DNA of 64,000 nt from NCBI GenBank assembly GCA_903632075.3, contig CAHIKZ030001779.1:1009501-1073500 (forward strand), in the 5' to 3' direction. Positions within the stretch are counted from its first letter, which is position 1, and each line of letters opens with the position of its first letter. Below, piece by piece: positions 44,901 to 56,229 of this stretch. The DNA comes from Acanthosepion pharaonis (lineage: Eukaryota > Mollusca > Cephalopoda > Sepiida > Sepiidae). Made by a program: the position numbers and the translations under genes. A model generated the notes under the pieces. That model did no database searches. It worked only from the letters and a program-made list of their open reading frames with translations, and was not told the DNA's origin.

Positions 44901-46372
44901 TTTAAAAAAATATGATTCCGTCGCTACATAAGAGTTCTCATGTTTCAAAAACGAGAGCGGAAAACCTCAATATAATTATTAAAATTAAATTGAGCTAAAG
45001 TATCAAGCCCTGTTTCATCCTCAAGCAAAAATTTAGGAATAACCAATCTTGAAATTTACAAATCTTTATAAGCATGTTCATTCGCAAAATTAATTACTAT
45101 GGAAATGGCTGGGGCGACCGTTTTGGTAAGGGGTCTAAGAGATAATTTTTATCCGCATATCAGTCACCTTCAGAAAGAGGTCAAGCTGAGATAGGGTGGG
45201 GGCATCCATTTTAAAGCGAATGATGGCATTCATGTGCGTACATCGTCTGCTCAGTTAAAGCGAAGGATTACTTTTGGCACCATAATATGTCATTAAGAGA
45301 ATTTTGTTTTATTTTATTTATCCTTTTAATTTTATTTTTTTTTTCCCAAAGGGCTGTTTTGTACTTAAACGCGTCAAACCACAATTTGTTTTTTTGACGA
45401 CTTCATAAAGGGTTTTTCCTATCTTGTGATTGGGTTAAGCTTTTAAACCATTTATTAGACTATGAAATTTAATTTTTTTTATGCTAATTATTTAATGCGA
45501 AAATTTGTTGATGTCAGCAGAAAACCATTAACTCATGTCTATGCTTTAATAAATTTTAATTATTTAGAAACTTAATAATGTGTAATTTTTCATGTAAGCA
45601 TAAAGGGCATGGGTCATCCCAGGTTTTACAAGTTCTTGTTCTATTTATTATTTTCCATTTTACTTTTGGTGTTTTATTCATTTCCTTTAAATGCCAAAAA
45701 TATTTGGATAGGGATATCTGATTTCTATTTCTAATATTATTGAAGGAGCTTTTGTGTTGTCCCCATCTAATTTTAAATTCATTCTTCGTTGAACCAATGT
45801 ATATTCTATCAGTGTTAGGACTCTCCATGGATTAGATAGTGCATTGGTATACCACAGATTTCATGCAGCATTTATTTTCCAATGGGCAGTCTTCAGGTTT
45901 TCTACAATCACATAATTTTTCATTATTTTTGTCTAATTTTAGTTTAGGATTTTTATTAATACAATTTTGGCATGCATGTTTTTCCAGGATTTTATTATTA
46001 TGTTTATTTTATGATTCTTTCTAGATTTTCAGTGCAACTGTAACTTAATTTTAAGGTGTTTTTATTGAAGATCTTGCTAAGTCTGCTATTAATAGGGAAG
46101 TGTTTTTCAATTAAAGCTAGGAACTTATGTCTTAGCTTAATATTAACCATTTGGTTGAACAGAGGGGTATACCAAATGATTTTCCTTTTCCTGTTTTTCT
46201 TCTGGTTAGTACTATTGTTTCTATAATTTTTGTTAGTGTTTTTGTATCTGCTATTTTTCAGGGCTGTGTTATAAAAATTACTGTGTTGTTGGAATATTTC
46301 CTTATTAGCGGAGTTCATACTGATTCTTTTCCCTATTGATGTGGGTATATGCTTAATTATAGATGGAGGGTG
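44897..46372 (-). mobile_element. Penelope-like element 3: RT end, GIY-YIG endonuclease, 3' UTR
   Basis: Best-preserved Penelope-like copy. The minus strand from 46372 reads HPPSIIKHIPTSIGKRIS, FNQMVNIKLRHKFLALIEKH, LSKIFNKNTLKLSYSC (RT C-terminal region). After a frameshift near 46004 come CRKPEDCPLENKC and VVYQC. One stop (TAA near 45836) precedes the GIY-YIG domain: IYIGSTKNEFKIRWGQHKS, LSKYFWHLKEMNKTPKVKW, TWDDPCPLCLHEKLHI, with a natural stop at 45556. About 650 bp of 3' UTR follows, ending in the TA tract; the UTR matches 10858-11370. Only one frameshift and one stop were seen, so it is young. The RT catalytic region is lost by 5' truncation. Confidence 0.75.
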
Positions 46373-46373
46373 A

Positions 46374-49200
46374 ACCAGCTGAAGCAACCCAAGCAACAGC
46401 AGCAGCTGACAGAGCAGTAGCCTGAACAGAAGCGTCAACAAAAACAGCAGGCAAAGCAGTAGACTATCCAGCCCAGGATGAGTTACTGTAGCTGGACCTT
46501 TACATGGAGGTAGATGAGGTATCTCTACTGCGATCCTCCTCTCTGAAAAGGGGGAGAGAGGAAGAAGATGAAAAGGACCCAAAGTATACCAAAAGGGAGA
46601 GGAATAGAGCTGCTGAGACCCAATCCATTCCTACTTCACCGGCAAGAAGTGAGAAACAATATATACAAGTTAAGGCAAAGAACCTCCCTTCTTCCTCTTC
46701 CAGGGTTCTGTCTACTCCCTCTTTCTCTCTGCCAACCCTACTCAAGAAAAAGATGAGAAAAAGAAAAGAACTGTTCCCAAGGGGGAAAACTGTATCATAA
46801 ACAGGCAGGACCTTGAGAGGGACCTTTCTACTCAGCAGAAGGCCCTCTTGTGGTTGCTATTTAAATGTACTTCCATGAATGGAAAGTCCACAGAAAACCC
46901 ACGCAACTTTTCAAAAGAAGCTTGGAGTGATCACACTCATAAAGAATACAGGTGATAAGGTGGGGGATTACCTGTTGGAGGCTAAGAATGCTTTCCAGAA
47001 CATCAGTATGCTATAGCTGGAGTCTCGTGAACTGAAAAAAAATGTATAATTTCTACTCTGGAAGGGTCTTGGTATTGCCACATCACTCCTTATAATAAGG
47101 GCTATAAAATTACCTTTCCCAACAGACATTGACTGTATTGTCTCTGACAATCGAATTATTGAAACTGGTAGCATTGGAAAATCTGTCAGGGTCCTGACTC
47201 CCATAAAATCCTGTGTTTAAGGGTTTTCTAAAAACTACTTTAAAAGATGTCTATCAAGCTAGCTAGCTTGAATGTGAGGGACTTGAGAGATCGGAGTAAG
47301 GTTGCCCGTCTGCTTTGTGATCTCTTGTCCTTTGGTGTGGATGTGGCCACAATCTAGGAGACACACTTTGTTTGCAACACCAGTGCCAGTTTGCTGTCTA
47401 ATGACTTTGTCATCTATTCAGCATACTGGGACTAGCAGGCTGGAGGTATTTCTTTGTTAGAGGGTGCAGTCAGTTGTCGCAAGCTTGTTGAGACCTGTGC
47501 AGACTTGTACTGTGAGGGGACAAACAATCCAAAGCAACCTGCATCTAATCCACACGATCATATCAGTCCAAGGAATTTGACAAAGCTTGACCATCAGTAC
47601 CTGGCTGCTCTCCTGCAGGCTGCTGATTCAAACCTGATTTCTGCAAGTGGATCAGCCTCCTGTATCGTTCCCCCCCTGTGCCATGGTACAGGTGAACAGG
47701 AAGCAGTGGAGGGCTTTTGTGTTGTCATGGTTAATCCGACAGGGTTGTTTGCTGTCACCCATATTTTATGCTTTTACATTGGAACCCTTCCTTTGCCAAC
47801 TGAAGGACAGGGCATGCAGTCTGACCCTACACAGAATTGCTGTTTTCCCTGATAGAGATTGAGCCAGGGTTTCTGTGTACACCAATGACATATACATTTT
47901 TGTTTCTTGTCATGGTGACATTAAGGTAGTACAGAAGGTGCTTGAATGGTATGAGAAGGTGACAGGGGCCAAGATTAACCATAACAAGTCCTCTGGTTTG
48001 CAACTAGGTGCCTGGAAGTGGGTCGCTGATTAACCCATCCACACTCTTGGAGTGGGGTTCCAGCCCAGACTCCAGCTAAAGAATTGGTCAGAAGTGCAGT
48101 CAATGGTTGAAGTGTTGGTCTGGACTTCGTTAAAGTGTAGGGTTAAGGCATGTGCCACTTACGTCTTGCCCCTCATCCTTTACTGCTTGGCTATACTTCC
48201 TCTTTGCAGGACCTGTATGGAGGCAATCAAGTGTTTGTTAATCACCCTCTTGTGGAGTGGTCGCAAACATTGGGCCCATAAAGAAGCCTGCTACCAGTGT
48301 CTGAGTCCTGGGGTGCTGGGATTGCCAGACCTGGCAAGTTATTGCCATGTCTCAAGGTTCACTTTCCTACACCACATTTTGATGGAGAACTCGATTTTGG
48401 CATGGAGTTTTCGGGACACCTTCCTAAGCCTGACCATCATTTCTCCCATTTCTTAGGGTATGTGCAGTCATTGAGTTTCCTCAGCGAGTGTTAGTTGGCT
48501 TTGAAGGTCATTCCTTGATCCAGTGAACTTTCTCAGCTTCAGAGACTATCATATCATGAATTAGTGGAAGGGGTTGTAAAGGATCTTCTGTCCGAACAGC
48601 TAGGCTTGTTGGCATCAGAGTTGTTCTCCTTTTGGTCTTGGGTGCCAGCAGCAGATTATCTCAGCAACGCTGAGTTTTCACACAACTGGTGATTGATTCG
48701 AAATGTGCTACCTCTCAATGACGTAACCTTCAGATGGTGGTGAGGCAGATTTTCCAGACTGTCATCAGTATGACCTTGGCTTAGAAGAAATGGCTTTGTA
48801 TATCTTCTAACATTGTCCTCATGTGCGCCCCTTCTGGGATTATGTCAGCAAGTTGATGGCTCGTATCACTTCCGATCAGCTCGTGTTCATTGATCTTGCA
48901 TACATGTTTGACAATGTGTCATCTCTTTTCTCCAAGGTAAAACAGATGGTGTTTCTTACATAGCTCACTGTGGCTAGAATGGTGGTGTGAACATTGCAAA
49001 AGGAAGGAATCTTGTGAGATGAATGCTATTCACTTCCAGATCTGGTTGTTTTCTTTAAGCATCAGCTTAGGATAAAAACCAGATCTGATAGATTTGATTT
49101 TGACAGATTTCAGTGAAAGGTGGGTGACTGAGGGGACTTTATTACAAGCAAGAAGAAACTGACTATGGAAAAGGCAATGACAAACCACTCCACTATTTTT
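46374..49200 (+). mobile_element. Tx1-type LINE, internally deleted
   Basis: Plus strand, G+C-richer than its flanks. ORF1 remains at 46380-47220 (KRGREEEDEKDPKYTKRERN; later SDNRIIETGSIGKSVRVLTP). ORF2 starts near 47250 with IKLASLNVRDLRDRSKVARL, VDVATI-ETHF (endonuclease start), then a large deletion. RT resumes near 47570 (LDHQYLAALLQAAD; RQGCLLSPI near 47740), a degraded YADD (YTND) near 47880, EWYEKVTGAKINHNKS, NWSEVQSMVEVL, CATYVLPLILYCLAILPL, LLITLLWSGR, GVLGLPDLASY, and a C-terminal HCPHVRPFW near 48815. Several stops. In the live clade ORF2 nicks DNA and reverse-transcribes the RNA. Confidence 0.75.
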
Positions 49201-49204
49201 CTTA

Positions 49205-50070
49205 ATAATGCATGGTAATTCACTGATAATAAAGAAAAGGAGTCATAATCGCTTATTTCCTGAAAGAATATGGCGTTTTTTTATATTATAAAGGTGCATC
49301 AATAAGTTCATATTCTCACACTTATTTGCTTAATTTGATTCGAAATTTTAACTGCATAAAGTTCAATTTATGTGATTAATGAAGAAACAATGGATTATAT
49401 GAAATACATTGACAACAAAGGTAACTATGTTGAAGAATAACTATTTGTTGAGTAAATATTCTCCTTCTTATTTTTTCATCATTATATTACAAATGTATTG
49501 ATATACACTTAAAACCAGATTGCCAATGCAAACTATAGATTAATTTATTCAAGTGTATGAACAGTTCATTTAACATGTATTTATATACAACACAATAGTC
49601 CTTGATTAAATTAATCCATTTTTACTAGTAACATGTTAATCCACGAAGATTAGAAGCATATACACAAAGTTCAGTTTTACATTTCGTCTGCTCATTTCTT
49701 TCCCCAACCCTAAAGATGCTGTGAGTTGGGTGCTTCCACCTTTTTCCAGTAGCTGCAATACATGCATGCTAACCCTGGCCAATTTTCTTCACTACATGTA
49801 CTTAAATGTGCCTTCTAAACTTTTGTTCAACTAATTACTCTTCAGTATGATCTCCAGAAACTAAGCAAATTATTAAGAAACAGGAAATGGAGAGTCTTGA
49901 TCACCCACATTCTGAAGATACACAAGAAAATAGGAAAAAATGCCCTCCTCAAAGCTGAACCCTAATTTTCTTTATATTCTGAATACAGACTCTTTTGTAC
50001 CTTCAAAAATAAGTATTTGTTCTTACTAACTTTTCAACTATAACTTCTGGCTGAATTTCTAGGAAAAGGA
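49205..50070. other. No gene seen
   Basis: AT-rich; the segment 49850-49930 vaguely resembles RTE C-terminal wording but is too short to call. Confidence 0.35.
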
Positions 50071-50073
50071 GTT

Positions 50074-50446
50074 GTTATTTACATGTGGGTAATATATGGG
50101 ACAGTGGCCTAGTAGAGTAAAGTATTGGTTTGTAAGTTTGATGACATAATAATTGTGAGTTCAGTCCCTGTACAGGCTGTGTGTACTTGGACTCAATGGA
50201 AATAGGGCAAGCAATAACTGAGCAGTACTAAAAATAAGAACAAGATACAAGATATCTGTAGACATGTACAATGGAATGAAAACAGTCTGTCCCCATAAAT
50301 TAAATAAAGGGTTCAATTCAGAATACTCTGTAGGTTACCTGGATTGATATACACATGATGTAAGCTAAAAGGCACAACAGCATGAAAAGCTGTGTTAACA
50401 ACAACAAAGATGAGGACAGTAATTAGCATGTAAATAATTATAACTT
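50074..50446 (+). mobile_element. tRNA-headed element E (right arm only)
   Basis: A-box-like gtggcctagtagagtaaag and B-box-like gagttcagtccctg (about 50120-50170), then the arm sequence (gacatgtacaatggaat, cccataaattaaataaaggg). The left arm is reduced to ttgttatttacatg, matching the inverted right end (catgtaaataattataa). Same subfamily as element C at 62-63 kb. Confidence 0.6.
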
Positions 50447-50539
50447 CTGCTTTGGTCTTTAATACCGATTGTATGGAGCAACAAAACACAGAATACTGCT
50501 AAGTACTATCTTTGAGTTATAGTGTAGAAAAAACCTTAC

Positions 50540-50590
50540 CAACCACTTCTTTCTCGCACTCCTCCTGTTCATCTTTACTGTCACCCATCA
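50540..50590 (-). CDS. Candidate 51-bp exon 3 of unidentified host gene
   Basis: Minus-strand segment with acceptor tctcaactaattcag and donor GTAAGG. It reads as 2 nt + 16 codons + 1 nt. The peptide is strongly acidic (MGDSKDEQEECEKEVV), which suggests a flexible surface loop or linker. The final G joins AT of the 33.1-kb exon to give GAT (Asp). G+C content is higher than in the flanks, as expected for coding sequence. The function is not recognised. Confidence 0.55.
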
Positions 50591-50599
50591 CTGAATTAG

Positions 50600-51480
50600 T
50601 TGAGATAATATTTCGATGAAAGTTATCCATTTCACTCTTTATCAGTACAAATGTGGAAAGCCTTTGTCAGAAACAATTAGAAATATTGTTGTGGCAACTA
50701 CCAGTACATGTATCATTTCTACACTGTTAACATTATCAAAGCACATTCTGCAATATCTCCCCACTCAGTTTGCTTTTTACTTTTTGCCCCACCCCCACCC
50801 CATTTTTCTGTCATTTAAGGGCACATTTATGGTGGAAGTTCAAAGTATCAAGAAAAACTTACAAATTTCAGCTTATGCTGCTTATGTTCTATGCTGGCCT
50901 CTGTCAAGGTTGACAAAATGTTAAAACTTCTTTACAATCATTAAAGCCTGAGTAGTAATAGAAACAATGTTATAGGAGAGTGGTTTATCTTACCCTTCTC
51001 TTGGTCAGCTATCATGACATCTCAGTGACAAGTGCATTAGTGCAAAAGTGAATGCAACAGGACTACCTTGACTTACAGATTCTTCTTTCCACATTGATAT
51101 CTCTTATACTCCATGCACATCTATTTACACTAATGGGGTAAATAATGTTGCGTTGGAGTGAGTCTCCAAATAATGGAGTTTAGTAATGTTATATCATGTC
51201 AGGTGCACTATAGAAGAAAGGTTTATTCTCCCATTTAAATTTCCTCCACTTATTGGTATTATTATATCATGGATACAGTAATACCATATTTCACAGATGA
51301 AAATGTATAGATGAAAGAAAAGGAATGACAAACATGCTTTGTTCTCAGACAGAGTTTTATACCGTTAAGTAATACACAAAATTATATATACATATTTACA
51401 TGTTTCACACATAGAAAATATAACATGTATGCAACAACAAGCAGAGTGAAAGGAGAACAAAAAATGGAGTATTACATATA
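50600..51480. other. No gene seen beyond the exon
   Basis: Contains the acceptor tract of the 50.6-kb exon; otherwise nothing recognised. Confidence 0.4.
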
Positions 51481-51489
51481 ATAAAAGGA

Positions 51490-51800
51490 ACTGAAGCTGT
51501 CAGAAAAGGGTTTAGGATCCCAGATTTGAGTGGGCTGGATTCATCTGCTATGTTGCCATCACGGACATATTTTCTACATATTTTTTATAATGGGTGAAGA
51601 TATATTTCTATAGGAAAATGGCGCCATAGACTTGTTAGTTGCATCATGTGGCTGGGAGATGCAGATTTAGCTACTACTTGTTTGTCTCCTAGAAGCTATC
51701 TGACTGTATGAAGTGACATCACCAAGTGGCTGTCATGTGACCCATGTGACTTCATATTCAAAGGGAGATAATCACCTTTTGTATCCTTACAACAGTTTTT
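51490..51800 (+). repeat. Interspersed repeat V, copy 2
   Basis: The core 51715-51795 matches the minus strand of 31395-31475. Family unknown; possibly an LTR fragment. Confidence 0.5.
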
Positions 51801-51865
51801 TTTATTAAACTTGACACTTCATATATGACAAACATAAAAAACCTATAAACTGTAAAATACATATA

Positions 51866-51962
51866 CTGAAAGCAGAAGTTAGTGAAATGGTCAACATTGA
51901 ATGCAGACTCACTGAACCTTTAGGGCTCTGCCTACATTCACTAATTTTCACTTTCTTTCAGC
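51866..51962. repeat. Fold-back repeat, about 25-bp arms
   Basis: ctgaaag-agaagttagtgaa and its near complement ttcactaattttcactttct; MITE-like. Confidence 0.6.
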
Positions 51963-52029
51963 AAGTCTTTTATATAAACACGTAACAAAAACATTTCCAG
52001 TTTGCCATATTTTTCTATATATATATATA

Positions 52030-53481
52030 CACTGCGTGCCAAATTATTATCGAGATGACTTTTTTTCTAATATTTCAAAAACTGTCCAATCAATTCACAC
52101 AAAATTTTCAGTTATCAGCACGGTGATTTGAGCGTGCCAAATTATTAGGAAGGTTTAGTAAAATTCCCAGAATTGAGCAAACAAAATGTTTATTAATGTT
52201 GCACATGAATGTTTATGATCAAAAGAAGCTAATAAATAAGATAATCAAACAAACAATAACAGATACAAACAAAGGCACAGTTTTAAACAAATTAATAGGG
52301 AATGTGCTTTCTCTGTTTTGAAATTACTTGAAGTCGACGATCCATAGAATTTAATTGTAGGATGTCATCTGCTGTAATGCCATGAGATATGTCAAGAATT
52401 GCTTTCCACAACTCAGTGTTGCTCCTGAATTGTCGTACAGTCTTCACTTCATGATGATCCAAAGATTTTCGAGAATTTGCTGGCCACTTTATTTTTTGAG
52501 GTCCATCGAAGCCTAACTGTTTCAAATATTCAGTAGTCTTGTGAGCAGCATGTGAGGGAGCATTATCTTGCATAAAAACAATGGCTCTTCTGAAGGCAAT
52601 TCTTTGCCTTTTCATCCACAGTTCAAGATGCTCCTTCATAAATGTTATGTATGCATCAGGAGTCACTTTGACACCATCTGGTACTCTCCATGGGCCCACT
52701 AATTTTTTTCCAATAATACCACCACAGATCATTATGCCTCAACCGCCTTGTGGGTGTCTTAAATGCTGATGGCAATTCTGTCCATTCATTACCCAGCCTT
52801 TGCACCATCTATCTGGCCCATCAAGTGTTGCTCGAGTTTCATCTGTGAACAAAACTTTAGAGAAGTCAATCTTCATATTGTCCTCAGCCCATTTCAGTTG
52901 ATTTTGAATGTGATTTCTTGTCAACGGAGGCTTCGATACAAGTTTGACTGTTGTTGCTATTTCCCTCAGATACAGACACAGTAGGATCCCCAATGTGACT
53001 GAAAAGCTCTTGACAGGTAAGTCCAGGGTTCTGCGTGGCCTCTCATTTAAGTCATGACATGAGACGACATGAAATAACACTCGGCTTGCCTTTATCTGCC
53101 CTTTTGCGTACTTGTGTAGGGTCAGCGGTGAACTTTTTCACTGTTTGATGATACCTCCCTATCATTTTAGAAATTTCTAGGGTAGATTTACCTTTTGAGA
53201 GTTCTGAGGTGATAGTTTTCTTTCCAGCATCACTTAAACTGCTTTTATGGCCCATCTTTTCACTAAATTCTTACACTTTTCTAATAATTTGGCACGCTCA
53301 AATCACAGTGCTGATAACAAATATGGTGCCAGTTTGTTTACATTGCACAGATCAGTATGAAAATTTCAGTGCTTGCACGAGTCAGTGTTGCCAACATTGT
53401 GTGAAAATTTTGTGTGAATTGATTGCACAGTTTTTGAAATATTAGAAAAAAGTTATCTTGATAATAATTTGGCATGCAGTG
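52030..53481 (-). mobile_element. Tc1-like transposon with IR/DR ends, nearly intact
   Basis: 1,452 bp, flanked by TA at 52028-52029 and 53482-53483. Terminal inverted repeats start CACTGC(G/A)TGCCAAATT and pair over at least 70 bp. Each end also has an inner copy of the GCGTGCCAAATTATTA block (52132-52147; 53282-53297), giving the double-repeat (IR/DR) pattern known from some Tc1 families. One transposase gene fills the interior on the minus strand. Because both ends and the target duplication are readable, this is a recent insertion relative to the other relics. Confidence 0.9.
52292..53255 (-). pseudogene. Tc1-like transposase, few lesions
   Basis: Start Met at 53255 with a helix-turn-helix N-terminus (SLSDAGKKTITSELSKGKST, EISKMIGRYHQTVKKF). 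One frameshift near 53060-53090. Then WAEDNMKIDFSKVLFTDETR with the first catalytic Asp, and WVMNGQNCHQHLRHPQGG. One TGA stop at 52739, then MICGGIIGKK, VFMQDNAPSHAAHKTTEYLK with the second Asp, and KIKWPANS. At this point the usual PDLNPI is missing: a small deletion changes frame, and the EN-LW-IIMK residues with the third acidic residue are readable only in another frame. The protein ends normally (DDILQLNSMDRRL…) at 52292. Three lesions in about 320 codons. Confidence 0.85.
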
Positions 53482-53500
53482 TATATATATATATATATAT
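53481..53500. repeat. Short (TA)n at transposon end
   Basis: TA runs lie on both sides of the Tc1-like element, consistent with insertion into a TA microsatellite. Confidence 0.85.
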
Positions 53501-53759
53501 ACATATATAACAGAGTTTGTGTTTATGCATGTGTGAGTCCAAACAATTTCTCTGCTCCTACAGGTCCATTCAAAAGCCCTAGAAAAGTTAGGCACAGGGA
53601 ACGATTTTTGTTGACCTCAAATTCAGGGTTGACAGATTATGTGGGGTTGAAAATATAATAATATATTATACTAGCTAAAATAACTATAAACATTAATATA
53701 CTACTGAAGAACTCAAATTGATTGCTGCATTTAAGTCTTGTGTTAATGTTTAAGCTTAC

Positions 53760-53797
53760 CTTCTAAAAGTTCAACATTAATTCTTCTGCTGCCACAC
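53760..53797 (-). CDS. Candidate 38-bp exon 2 of unidentified host gene
   Basis: A small minus-strand exon between acceptor catctttaaattag and donor GTAAGC. It reads as 1 nt + 12 codons + 1 nt (CGSRRINVELLE). Only one of its three frames is open, and that frame is the one demanded by the preceding exon (ends with 2 nt) and the following exon (starts with 2 nt, making GTG). A lone 38-bp segment would be weak evidence; the two-sided phase agreement makes it credible. It lies just right of the Tc1-like transposon, so that transposon sits in the intron between this exon and the 50.6-kb exon. Confidence 0.5.
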
Positions 53798-54039
53798 CTA
53801 ATTTAAAGATGATTTGATGTACATGGATCCTTATTTTCCATATAAACAGAACAGGGAAGAATTTATAAGATAAAATTAATATAGTGTAAAGATGAGAAAA
53901 TAGAAATTAGAATGAGTTATTCGTTCAACATTTGAAGAGAAACATAATAGCTAATTAAGTAAAACCAATATTATGGAATCTATATGAATAAATGCAAAAT
54001 TGGAGCTCAATTATCTCACAAATTCTGAGATTAAATAGC

Positions 54040-54425
54040 CCAAGTAATTTGGTATTTACTCGAACCCACCCATGAAGTCGTATTGTGACACAAGGTTGGT
54101 TTAATGAGGGGAGCCCGAGCATGTACACCTGGGCTATGAACAAAAATTCCAGAGCCCCCACAACTGTTGGTTGCACTGGCCTTGGTGTGAGCACTGATCC
54201 CTCTCTCAAGCAGCTGTTCCCCAGGGCTGGGAACCTCTCAGTATAATTTTCCTCAGTTGCGATTCTGCCCTTTGACAGAGTCGCAACTGTGAGATGATAA
54301 ATAATGTGTTACAAACCATTCAAGAGAGAGTAATTTACATACTAGGTATTTACTCTGTCCCCCAACAATGAGAGAGTGCAGCCTCAGGCAGCTGTTCCCT
54401 ACTCTGAGGTGAATTCATACTTTTA
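54040..54425 (-). repeat. Gypsy-type LTR relic with partial internal duplication
   Basis: Shares order with the Gypsy LTRs: tatttactc, gtgacacaagg, gagcccgagc…cctgggc, then a strong hairpin (CAGTTGCGATTCTG-ccctttga-CAGAGTCGCAACTG at 54254-54289). A second, shorter copy of the first part follows at 54345-54420 (aggtatttactctgtcccc…ggcagctgttccc). No coding part nearby. Confidence 0.55.
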
Positions 54426-54859
54426 ACAAGGGTAACAGAAAGTGGTGCTACATGGTAACATAAAATTTATTGGTGCGGGAAACAAAATTGGTAAATTTGG
54501 GCAGAGATTATGTTCAGTTCGTATTATTACAATTGAAAAGGGTATGAAGCCACATCTCACTGTTTTATCCCATCTTCAGATATCTTTATTAAAAATAAAA
54601 TATATGCTTAGTTATTACAGCAAATTCATTTTCTGTGAGATTGCATTCAATGTTGATCATTTCACAAACTTCTGCTTTCAGCATGTGTACTTTACAGTTA
54701 ATAGGTTTACCTTTTGTTGCGTGCCATATATACAGAGTCAGTGACTTACATTTTCAACAAGTTTAATTTAAAAATGTAGATGGATGTGCATGGAGTATAA
54801 GACATATTGAAAGGATAATCTGTGAGCCAAGCTAGTCCTGTTGCATTCACTTTACAACT

Positions 54860-55095
54860 AATGCCCTCAGGAAAGTCTTGAACCTCTACCCCACCCAACT
54901 TCAGCTAATGTTCAAATTGAAAGGAAGACTGAGCTATTAACCTAGGGTAACAACCAGTCTAAGAAGAAAAAATCTGAGTTCCAAACCATGAAGGCACCCC
55001 CCCCCACTGCCAGTATCTCTTCCAAGAATGCTTGGCAATTGACATAATAAAGGAATCTCTGGAGAGTCATGATTGGCTATGTTCTAAAGGGATAT
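54860..55095 (+). mobile_element. SINE body relic
   Basis: Shares acaaccagtctaagaaga and neighbouring blocks with the 33573-33900 SINE; no head visible. Confidence 0.35.
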
Positions 55096-55099
55096 GGTA

Positions 55100-56225
55100 T
55101 AAAAAATGTTGTAATTGCTTGTAATAGTTTCTATAATATCAACATTTTTAGCTTTTAATATACATTTAGATATATTTCAAAGCTTTGCCTGAATAAAAAA
55201 AATTATTTTAATTTTGGAATAACCATGAAATTAGCTGTGATCAAATCAAAAGCATGGTAACAATAATTTTCTTCATGCTTGGTTGGTTTTCAGGTATATA
55301 TATATATACAGGATTCCCTCGATTAGTGCGGCTAATCGGTAACTATAAAAAAATCAATTTTCAATTACTACAGTTAAAATTTTTTTCTCTTGTGTTGTTG
55401 GTATGTGCCTGTGAGGGGTATGAGTGCATCTGTATTCTAGTGAGTATTTTTATTTCTGTCTGGTAGTGCTTGTGTGTCTAATTCCTTAAGATAGTAGTCA
55501 GAGAAAGACAGAAAAGGTGTGTCTGTAGGAATGTGCATATTTTTAGTTGATTTTATGGGAGTTGGTGATGTCTGTACTTATGTTGATTATTGGTTAGATG
55601 TATGTTATTGGTGTTGGTGTAAATTCTATGATTAAGGAAAAAATCATGTATATTGGGGAAATTTGGTACACGTGTGTAATGGGGTGTGGTTTAATACCTG
55701 ACTAATGACAAACAAACAACAGAGAAATCAACATGCCAGAACCTTCTCTTCCATAATTAATTTCCCAAAATTTCTGAAGCTTAAATAAAAGCAAATGGTT
55801 AAATTTGTAAACATTTCCTATTTGTTCCTCATTTTATCATGTAATAGCAGGCTTCACCTGCTCAACATTGCTTCGCAAAGTAAAATATATTCATTACTTG
55901 AAATCTTTGGAACAAACATTTTAAATGAACATTTCATTCATAAATTGGCTTGTTATAGTTAAGGAAAGTTTTACAAATAGATGCCAACTTTTTGAAGGCC
56001 AAGTAAAATGCAAATTTTAAACACTTTCCTGCACTATATAAGATAATATTCCTAAACAGAACTATTTTTGATGTGAAAATCAAAACAATCCTCAAATAAA
56101 AGAACAGTAATAAAAGATAGTTAATTAATGAAAGAAACTTTTTAAAAATATAAATGCAAATTAGTTAAACCTGTAGCGTGATATGACCTAGAAGTAGATA
56201 ATATATAATACAGATGCTGAATGCT
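55100..56225. other. No gene seen
   Basis: AT-rich intron-like sequence. Confidence 0.4.
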
Positions 56226-56229
56226 ATAA

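Noticed and set aside
46504..46800. Basic/acidic 98-codon protein as a host gene
   Set aside because: Position and composition fit ORF1 of the Tx1-type LINE that follows.
47454..47852. 132-codon open frame as a separate gene
   Set aside because: It is out-of-frame reading across a Tx1-type LINE; the true RT blocks are in neighbouring frames.
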